Shown here: positions 19,091 through 26,015 of the stretch, one piece after another
Layout: each line of letters opens with the position of its first letter
How positions within the stretch are numbered: the first letter of the stretch is position 1
Origin: Chara braunii
Lineage: Eukaryota > Streptophyta > Charophyceae > Charales > Characeae
Assembly (NCBI GenBank): GCA_003427395.1
Contig: BFEA01000024.1
Span: 1,417,385 to 1,443,399 of the forward strand
DNA length: 26,015 nucleotides
Reading direction: 5' to 3'
Translations under genes and position numbers: made by a program
The notes under the pieces: generated by a model
Databases searched by the model: none
Told to the model about the DNA's origin: nothing
Seen by the model: the letters and a program-made list of their open reading frames with translations, nothing else

Positions 19091-19315
19091 CGTTCAGAAA
19101 CTCCATCAATGCTACGCCTCGCTGCTCCTGACTCAGTGTCGTCCAGGCGTCGCGGACCAACCACTATAGCAGGTGCGTTTTCAAAACATGCCATAAAAAA
19201 CGGGGACTTGTTTTCAGTCATTGCAAAACGTGCACGCGTTTGTCGCCTGTGGGGAGATACATATCCCCCGCCCGTAAAGGTAAAAATGGTGAGGTAGTAC
19301 CCGTGGTGACAATTT

Positions 19316-19342
19316 GGGTGGGGTGGGGGTGGGTGGGGGGGG
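19316..19342 (+). other. Potential G-quadruplex motif
   Basis: Five G runs of three to eight bases are separated by single T residues, which fits the four-run intramolecular quadruplex pattern. It lies in non-coding DNA. Confidence 0.7.
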
Positions 19343-19675
19343 AAAAGATGATTCACATTGCCAATCAGTTTTGCACGAATGAAATGCCAAATCTCCAGCC
19401 TACAAAGACGACAACTACGGCTTCAAACACGCCACCCATTAGGGAACAAAATTGGAAAATACATTTTGGATAAACGAATAAGATTCATATTCATTTTCGG
19501 TTGACTCCATTCGGCCGGCAAGAGTACCCCCACCTAAAAGAACCACATCAGCATCCTCGAAAGTAGCCCGTCATCCCAATTTCAGGACAAGTCAAAGCAG
19601 ACTACACAGCGACAATTTCAATACACTACACCATATCATCTCCCCACATCCTCCGCTTCAAAACCGCCGCCGTCT
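19343..19675. other. Non-coding stretch, nothing recognised
   Basis: No protein, RNA gene or clear repeat is visible on either strand. Confidence 0.5.
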
Positions 19676-19783
19676 CACACACACACACACACACACACGC
19701 ACACACACACACACACACACGCACACACACACACACATACACACGCACACACACACACACACATACACACACACACACACACA
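19676..19783. repeat. Imperfect (CA)n microsatellite
   Basis: About 108 bases of CA repeats with occasional CG and TA interruptions. Open frames across it are repetitive Val/Cys or Thr/His artefacts. Confidence 0.97.
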
Positions 19784-20224
19784 CGTCCCGCCTCCCACAT
19801 ACAGACAAACGCTGCTGCCTTTATGACAAAGAGAACCGGCCGGCCCTACTTTCCCCTTAACAAACTCTGCCGTGCAGTTCTTCGTCTCCACTCTTTTCGT
19901 TCTACGAAGCTCCTACGGACGAACGTTCTCAAAATACATGCCTACACAAATCTGCAGTCGACTCGCTAAGCCCGTGCTGCACACCCCATCCATCCCCCCT
20001 TCTTGTCTTCTCTTCGCGTCTGTCTCCTTCCTGGCTCTTGATATCGCGCTTCTGCCGAAATGGAAATGTACATGTCAATAATTGTAGGTTCCTCCTCGGT
20101 GGCACCCCAACATCGCATCAAATAGCATAATAAAATACTGCTGAGCTGTTTCCCAGACCAGGAGACTAGCAATGCAATGGTCTACTGGCCCAATTTAGAA
20201 CGAACGATACGGTGCATTCGGGTT
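19784..20224. other. Non-coding stretch, nothing recognised
   Basis: No gene or structured repeat could be supported. Confidence 0.5.
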
Positions 20225-20298
20225 CCCTTCTTGTCCGATCTTAAGCGCCTCACTCTCCCGACCCTTCTTGTCCGATCTTAAACGCCTCACTCTCCCGA
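20225..20298. repeat. Tandem duplication of a 37-bp unit
   Basis: CCCTTCTTGTCCGATCTTAA begins both copies (20225 and 20262), and each continues with CGCCTCACTCTCCCGA. The copies are nearly identical. Confidence 0.93.
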
Positions 20299-20601
20299 CC
20301 TGCCAGACAAGGCAATGCGCAGCTAATCAACGGCACAGCCCCACATCCCTTCTATTGCGACGGAGCACGCCGGCCACTTCTCCATCCTGGACGGACGAGA
20401 GACTGTGAAAGACGTGAAGAAACACAACACTCACAAGCAAGTATTAAATGGCTAGACGAGCCAACGATCGAACGAAGCAGTGCTCCTGCCTTCCACATCG
20501 AGTAATCTTCGCGGAGACCCCTCCTCGCCTTCTTCGTTATCCATATGGGCGTCAGCTTCTGAACGTTTATGCCAAAACAGGCGAAGACAAGCAGCCAACC
20601 A

Positions 20602-20765
20602 CAACGGACTGATTACAGCCTTAGCAGAGAAAACCCTAAGGACCTGGAACGCGAGCGCCATCCTCATCACATCCACATTACTCGACCAAACACGACGGTT
20701 TGATTACCGGCTTAGCAGAGAAACCCTAAGGACCTGGACAGCCAGCGCCATCCTCATCGCATCGG
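20602..20765. repeat. Direct repeat of about 70 bp, spacing about 91 bp
   Basis: The segments starting GATTACAGCCTTAGCAGAG (20611) and GATTACCGGCTTAGCAGAG (20702) share AACCCTAAGGACCTGGA and AGCGCCATCCTCATC. They differ by substitutions and one indel. Confidence 0.85.
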
Positions 20766-21464
20766 CTCGGAACCTCCCCTCGTCTTTCCTGTTTTGAGAT
20801 CCCGCCAACGTGCCGTTCGTGCTCTCCCGCTGTCGTCGACGGACAGTGGCCGATATTCCCGTCGCTCCGTTCGGAAAGGGGATCACAAACCACCATCCCA
20901 TGTTTTGTAATTTGTCCCTCTCAAAGTCTCCTCTCCGCCATCTTCATCACCACGTTCAGAACCTCATTTTGGCATCCTCAGCTCTCGGTAGAGTTAGTTA
21001 CAAGGCTTAACGTGCACACGTGTTTCCCCCCACTGTCCCCTAGTGAGTGACGATCAAAATGCTCAAGTTGGATGCCCTAGAGAAAGTCGAAATAAAACAC
21101 GTACCGTCCACGATGCGTATCCCATCCTCCTTTCCCTCCTGAGTACAAGAAGCCAGAAAAGAAGCACGAAGATCCATCACCGCATGCATACACTACGCGT
21201 CCGTATGTCCAGCGAAAAGGCAATTGCATCGCTGCAGTCGTGATCATACCCAACGATAGCCAGCACGCAAATGTATGTATACCCGCCGTCGGCACCAATG
21301 TCAGGATCTCGCACATATGGCTGGTGTATTTATTTAGCAATTAAGGTCGCCGTGCGAAGGACTTTCCCATCTACCCACTGTGCAATGCCCCGCCCTGCCA
21401 TGGGTCAGCAAGTTGCTGCTCATCGAGCGACGTACGACGCCAAGTAAGTCTGCGAGCCGAGCAC
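20766..21464. other. Non-coding stretch downstream of TOC75
   Basis: No gene is recognised. On the minus strand an AATAAA hexamer (complement of TTTATT at about 21329-21334) lies some 620 bp past the TOC75 stop and could serve as a distant polyadenylation signal, but nothing else supports that. Confidence 0.4.
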
Positions 21465-21480
21465 TGATTGACTGATTTGG

Positions 21481-21523
<43 letters not shown>
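21465..21523. repeat. (GATT)n microsatellite
   Basis: Tetranucleotide repeat with a few variant units, the same motif as at the left end of the window. Confidence 0.95.
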
Positions 21524-21729
21524 GTGACAATCGACGACAAGAAATGAGAGATGGAAGTAGGAACCCGGTGCGAATTCATTGCGAGAGAGGGAGAGCAACT
21601 TGCTTCCTCTCTGTAACTCGAAGGAAAAAGCCAACGAGAAGAAACAGAATAATACAGTAAAAAGTTTTCAAAGCGAACACAAAAGCGAGTAAGGAAAAAG
21701 AATGAACACACCAGACAATGCAAGTACTC

Positions 21730-21747
21730 GCTGCTGCTGCTGCTGCT
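21730..21747. repeat. Short (GCT)n tract
   Basis: Six GCT-type units in non-coding sequence downstream of TOC75. Confidence 0.8.
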
Positions 21748-21951
21748 CCTGCTTGATGCAGAGGGTGTGTACATTTCACTCTCCTCCTTCCTAGGAACCG
21801 ACCAAGTTAACCCTTTGATAGCTAACCCGACACTCTACCGACCAACCACCAATCACGTTAATCAAGCCATCCATCCATCCACCCATCACTCGCACCCAAC
21901 CATTTAGCAGTCAACGAACGGCCTAGTTGGTCAACCTCTGAACTACTATGA

Positions 21952-24664
21952 CTAGAACCTTTCTCCGAACCTGACAAACAGTGCTCCTGTGCCTGCATTA
22001 CAATCCCTGGCGTATTCGGCGCGCACTGCACCGAGCTTAACACCGCACCCCCACGACGCCCCGCTTCCAACCCTCCGGAAGAATTCGGTCGGGTTCCCCC
22101 TGACATCCTTGGAGCTATTCAAATCTGTCCCGTACTCGTAAAACCCGTACACGTGCTTTCCCATGATTGGATATCGCAGCTCAGCCGCGAGCTCAAGGAA
22201 GCGCCTGCACGCGGCCAGTTCGCCCACGTTGTACCCGCGCACAGAGTACGGCCCCCCGAGCGTGAAGACGTCGTAGCTGGCCAGATCTCCGACACACCCT
22301 CCATATCTACCGTGCAGAACGGCCACGGGAGGCAGCTCGTTGGAATTCGGCTCCACTTCCTTCAACTGGATGAACCGCGTGATGGTCATCTGATGCCTGT
22401 TGAAGAACGGGAAGCGGCTGCCAATCCCAACCCCCTGATCCAGTTGGTAGATCTCTCTGCCGCCCACCGGGGTCCCGTTGACGAACTTCGTATTGTCGCG
22501 AGTGACATTCGCTTGCAAGAAGGCCACGCGATCGACTCCCGTGTCCGACAGCGTGGTGGGTGGTCCGTCGACGGTCATGGCTCCGCTCGGAAGGGCCCTG
22601 CTTCCGTGGGTGCAGATGGCGCTCGACTCGTCCCTCGTCGTCACCTCCTCCATCACCATACCGTACGTCACTCTGCTCTGTCTGGTGTAATGCTCCGTCA
22701 GCGTCAGCTTCGCCCCCGTCCGGTCCACCCAAACCGCAGGCACCTCCTCCAAACTCGGCCCTCCAGTAAAAACCGCGCTCAGCTTGCGACTGTTGAACCC
22801 GCTGATTCGCAGCGTGGTTCTCGCCGGATCATCGTCGCCGTACACGTAAGGATGCAGGTACTCGACCTTAAACCCCAGGTCGTCCTGCGGATTAAATAGG
22901 TTGCTCGTGCTGACGCTCCCATAGATAGAACGATTCTCGCCCGCGATGTTCCTGTGTTCGAAGAAGACGCTCCCGCCGGGCTGAATGCTCGCGAGCGCCG
23001 GCCGACCACTCTCCCCCGGCGCAATGCTCCACTCCGTTTCCACCTCCGCCGTCTTCATCTGCCTCTCCTTCACGACTATGTCAACGACGACCGACCCTTC
23101 TTCGCTCTCGTCCGGCTTCGGTACGACCTGCACGTTTTCAAACAACTGCAGCATGAACACGTCCCTCAGCGCTTTCCTGCCATCCTCGATGTTATACATT
23201 TCTCCGCGCTGCATCCCTTCGGGCAGCTCCCTCTCGACCACGTGCCATTTGGTCGAGCCCGGCTGCGGAGCCGGGTTGCCGACCGCATCCGTGAACACCA
23301 TTCTCACCTTCGAGATGTACCCTTCCTGAATCTTCGCAACCAACTCGCCTGTGTCCATGCCGTCGAAAACGACCACCTGGGCGAAAACAAACCCTTTGTC
23401 GTGGTACCACTTCTCAACCTGCTGCTTCAGCTTCGACAGAGTGCGCACCGTGCAGACCTTGTCGTTCTTTATCTCCTTCCATATCTGTCTCCTGAGCTCC
23501 TTGGGGAAATGCGGCGCGTCCATGAGCTTCAGGCTGCGCAGGCGCGGCCACCTCTTCTCCCTGTAGCCGTACTGAACGCGCAGGCCCCCTTGCGACCCCA
23601 CCTGCACCTCCGCATCGACGCTCACGAACAGCCCAGTGTCAATGAGGCTCTGGAGGTCCTCATTTACTCCATCCTTGGTGAAAAGCCCGCCAGACCTGAT
23701 CTGCACGTGATTGTACAACTCATCTGTCTTGGGAATAACTTGCTTGGTCAGCAGGTCAACAAGCACCACCTCCTCCGCCGAGTACCGTTTGCTCTCCTGC
23801 AACTTGTCCCAGGGGATCGTTTTCTGAATGCGCTGGAACTGATCGGAGGCGCCCTTCTGAGTGGCCCCGCCAGCATCCGCGCCCTCGTCGCCCTCTCTGG
23901 CTTCCCCCTCTCCGCCCTCGTCTTCATCTTTGTCTTCCTCGTCTTCAGACTCCGATACCGCGTCGTCTTCCACTTCAGCGAACGCGATACCCCTGTCGAA
24001 TCGAAGGAACCCCTCGCCGCCCCCCCCCCAATTCCCCCCCCCCCCCCCCCCCCCCTCCCCCCCCCCCCCCCCCGCTTCCGCCCCCCCCCCCACCCTCTCC
24101 GCTCAACAAGGATCTTCCGCCGCCCTTCACCACAACTAGCCTCGTGGCTAGCCCGGCCGCCGCACCCACAACGCCTAAAGTTACTCTCTTCAGCAGCCGC
24201 CACCGCTCGTGCTCGTTCCCCAACGCTTGCTGCAACACCTGCACATTCTTCAACCGCTCGCTTGATCCTGCCGCAGCCGCTGCGGCCTCCGTCAGTACCA
24301 CATTGGCAGGGGAAAGCGTTGCGTTCCTCTCCCAGCGCCCGCCGCTGCCATCCAACCTCAGGCTGGTCTCTCTGCGGCTGCCGTTCGACTTACTGCCACT
24401 GCAAGCACCCGCCCCAGTGGCACCTCCACCGCTGGTTACTCGGCGGTAATTGTAGTTGTGAAGGGTCAAGATGGGAGCGCCGCTCGGCCCCTCGCGAGCG
24501 AGCTGCAATCCCGCACATCCTCCAAACGAGGCTACAGCATGCGAGGAGGACCGTTCGGAGAACCCGAGATGCGCTTCGCTGAGCGCATGAGAACAAGTGT
24601 GTGACGACGCGAGGGAGACGCCCGACCTGTGAGCCAGCTGCGCAGCTCCCACCGCCGCAGCCAT
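21952..24664 (-). CDS. TOC75: Chloroplast outer-envelope protein import channel Toc75 (Omp85 family)
   Basis: Toc75 is the beta-barrel channel of the TOC complex and imports precursor proteins across the chloroplast outer envelope. The start chosen is the ATG at 24664 (GACCATGG context). Residues 1-190 are Ala/Ser-rich and transit-peptide-like, with a hydrophobic stretch (VTLGVVGAAAGLATRLVVV) at 161-179, then a glycine-rich segment. After a frame change in that segment (24094-24010) the second frame carries an acidic stretch (SESEDEEDKDEDEGGEGE), three POTRA domains (roughly 23825-23560, 23540-23315, 23310-23055) and the barrel down to 21955. Diagnostic motifs are QKWYHD-like EKWYHDKGF, TEWSIAPG, QPGGSVFFEH, STSNLFNPQDDL, FNSRKLS, GVDRVAFLQANVTRDNTKF, FPFFNRHQ, GGPYSVRGYN (the Omp85 VRG(Y/F) loop), SSKDVRGNPT and the terminal FVRFGERF. 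Total length is about 900 residues versus roughly 810-820 in flowering plants. No intron is visible. The rest of the gene is free of lesions, so I think it is functional. Confidence 0.93.
24020..24092. repeat. Poly-C tracts encoding the Toc75 polyglycine segment; frame switch
   Basis: Several C runs (the longest about 20) with few interruptions encode glycine on the minus strand. The upstream Toc75 frame and the mature-protein frame differ by one base across these runs. The upstream frame reaches a stop soon after 24000, and the mature frame has a stop near 24107. The switch must therefore lie here, and one surplus base or two missing bases would explain it. Confidence 0.9.
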
Positions 24665-25359
24665 GGTCGAAAATCCTACTACCTCGCCCGCCACCAGAGA
24701 GAAAGGCTCGCCAAATCAGCCAGATTCAGGATGGTCGACGTGGATAAGCCAATGGAGAAAAGCAACTCAGGGACGAACGCACAGGAGTTCCTTTCGGGCA
24801 CACACGGAGGTTCTCAGCGCCCCTCCTTCCAGTCGATCACGAACGACACGGCGATGGGACGGCAGCGGCTGGCGGCGGGCAGACTGCTCACATCTAGCGC
24901 GGGGAGAGGCAGGTGACGACGCAGGGCAGGAGAAGCCGCGAAACAAGGCAAGGTGGGGGCCCGGGGCGGGGGGGGCGGCGCGTGGCGAGGCTGGGCCAGG
25001 ACGAGGAGCACGCAAGGTCCGTTCATCGCCGCTCGCCGTGGCGCAGTCGACGTCCGGAAGCAACATGGGTACCGGTCCGGGTAGGACGACACCGTCTCCG
25101 CTCGTCAGGCCCGAAGACAGCCACTAAAGCCGTGCCGCCAGTCCACTTCATGTTGAAAGAGACTCCCACCTGTGTGAACAGGCACACCCACCGTGTGAAA
25201 ATCCTGCCCTCGACAGTCTCAAATGCATCCCTCGCGGTGTGCGGGTACAAGAATTGACTTACCGTGAGGGCACGTGTGCGCAGCCCGGAATTTGTTTGTT
25301 GATGTGGTTGGGGTAGGGTAATTCACTGTTTTTTCGCGTTTTTTCTAGGCTACCAGCCG
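24665..25359. other. GC-rich upstream region of TOC75
   Basis: This should contain the TOC75 5' UTR and promoter. No TATA box is evident close to the start. The region 24900-25020 is very G-rich on the plus strand. On the minus strand CACG|GTAAGTCA at about 25262 resembles a splice donor and could mark a 5' UTR intron, but this is only a sequence resemblance. Confidence 0.35.
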
Positions 25360-25382
25360 GGCCGCCCGGGTCCCGGGTGGCC
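25360..25382. repeat. 23-bp quasi-palindrome
   Basis: GGCCGCCCGGG and CCCGGGTGGCC face each other around a single T with one mismatched pair. Confidence 0.85.
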
Positions 25383-25460
25383 AGCCCGTGCAAGGACCAG
25401 GGAAGGTCCCAACAGAAAAAAAAAAAGCAAGAACAAATTCCAAGAACTCCAAAAACTCCA

Positions 25461-25735
25461 GCGGCCTAGCTCAGTTGGTAAGGCACGCAAGTGGCATTCA
25501 GGAGGTCTTGGGCTTAATCCCCATTGGCCTCATATACCTTCCTGGGCATGCTTGGCGCCCGCCACCTAGAGATAACCTGTTGGTCCCCCCAATTCACAGC
25601 CCGTCAGGGTTGCGTTTTCCGCCCCGGAGACATTTCAACGTCAATTCGCAGCCCATCAGGGATGCGCTTTCCCCCCCTGAGACATTCAACGTTCAACGTC
25701 AAATTTCAACGTGGTGGTTGTCGGGAGGGTGGTCA
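25461..25735 (+). mobile_element. tRNA-related, SINE-like element
   Basis: TAGCTCAGTTGG at 25467-25478 is a perfect RNA polymerase III A box, and GGGCTTAATCC at 25510-25520 is a degenerate B box 31 bp further on. Between them the tRNA fold is poor: the D stem is mismatched, the T stem has four of five pairs, and only GGCC/GGCC pairs in the acceptor stem. A functional tRNA is therefore unlikely, and a tRNA-derived SINE head followed by an unrelated body is the better reading. The 3' end is not fixed; the body appears to include the 52-bp repeats. Confidence 0.55.
25591..25694. repeat. Tandem 52-bp repeat
   Basis: AATTCACAGCCCGTCAGGG (25591) and AATTCGCAGCCCATCAGGG (25643) begin two copies, each containing TTTCC, GAGACATT and CAACGTC. 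A remnant CAACGTCAAATTTCAACG follows. Confidence 0.9.
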
Positions 25736-25827
25736 TTTTTTGGTTTTGGGGCCTTGCAAGGGCCAGGACCGCGTAGGACCGGTAGCTGCGCGGTCCAGGA
25801 CCGGTAGTAGGAGGCCGAGGAGGCCGC

Positions 25828-25889
25828 AGTCCTTTTTCGAAATTGAAACGGTGCGGGTAGTCCTTTTTCGAAATTGAAACGGTGCAGGT
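25828..25889. repeat. Tandem 31-bp repeat
   Basis: AGTCCTTTTTCGAAATTGAA starts both copies (25828 and 25859). They are identical except for one base near the end (GCGGGT versus GCAGGT). Confidence 0.95.
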
Positions 25890-26015
25890 CCTACTTGTAT
25901 TCGAATACAACCTGTACTGCACCCTTTCTATTCGGATTTCGAAAAGAAAAAACTCTTGTATTCCGATAAAATTACTTCTTCTTTTTGTTGGAGGTCAGCG
26001 CCTGCCCTTGTGCTC
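25890..26015. other. Non-coding right end
   Basis: Contains the palindrome GTATTCGAATAC at about 25907-25918 and AT-rich sequence. No gene is seen before the window ends. Confidence 0.5.

Noticed and set aside
22954-24582. Long open frame (542 codons) on the plus strand, and another at 22153-22899
   Set aside because: Both are antisense to TOC75, whose minus-strand frame shows clear family motifs. They are by-products of GC-rich codon usage and resemble no protein I know.
25461-25531. Functional tRNA gene
   Set aside because: The A box is perfect but the D stem, acceptor stem and B box are damaged and no convincing anticodon arm forms, so a tRNA-derived repeat is more likely.
1-26015. CRISPR array
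   Set aside because: The direct repeats present are tandem or degenerate, with no regular unique spacers and no cas genes, and the DNA is eukaryotic nuclear.

Overview
This window looks like nuclear DNA from a streptophyte, most likely a charophyte green alga such as Chara. That is inferred from three things: a plant-type chloroplast import channel gene (TOC75), a fragment of plant-type mitochondrial small-subunit rRNA, and decayed plant-type Ty3/gypsy and LINE-like elements set in very abundant (TG)n, (GATT)n, poly-T and poly-C/G sequence. There is no operon structure and no bacterial gene. A 39-base run of N at 11668-11706 marks an assembly gap inside a microsatellite.

Layout: 1-480 is low-complexity and foldback sequence. 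481-2600 (+) is a 5'-truncated, inactivated chromovirus (Ty3/gypsy) remnant holding RNase H, integrase and a chromodomain. 2600-4080 is non-coding, possibly its 3' UTR/LTR. About 4080-8924 (-) is a second, different gypsy-type element with gag, protease, RT, RNase H and integrase recognisable in order but broken by many stops and frameshifts. 8925-9480 is probable leader sequence and 9480-9850 is a strikingly purine-rich block. 9846-10680 (-) is a DUF4283-like (LINE ORF1/gag-like) coding remnant cut off abruptly at that block. 10880-12547 is microsatellite-rich non-coding DNA. 12548-14255 (-) is a decayed Myb/SANT-like (trihelix) DNA-binding protein gene. 14256-21950 is mostly non-coding: several families of tandem duplications (69, 104, 100, 53, 37 and 91 bp), long dinucleotide tracts, and a mitochondrial SSU rRNA insertion (NUMT) near 18160-18335.

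The one gene that looks functional is TOC75 at 21952-24664 (-): the Omp85-family beta-barrel channel of the chloroplast outer envelope, with transit peptide, polyglycine segment, three POTRA domains and barrel. The N-terminal and mature parts lie in different frames, and the switch falls in the G-homopolymers that encode the polyglycine segment, so a homopolymer length error in the assembly is the simplest explanation. The right end (25461-25735) carries a tRNA-related, SINE-like sequence followed by short tandem repeats.

I found no new multi-gene system. The observations most worth following are the TOC75 polyglycine/acidic N-terminus, the apparently permuted mitochondrial rRNA insertion, the truncated DUF4283 remnant and the SINE-like element.
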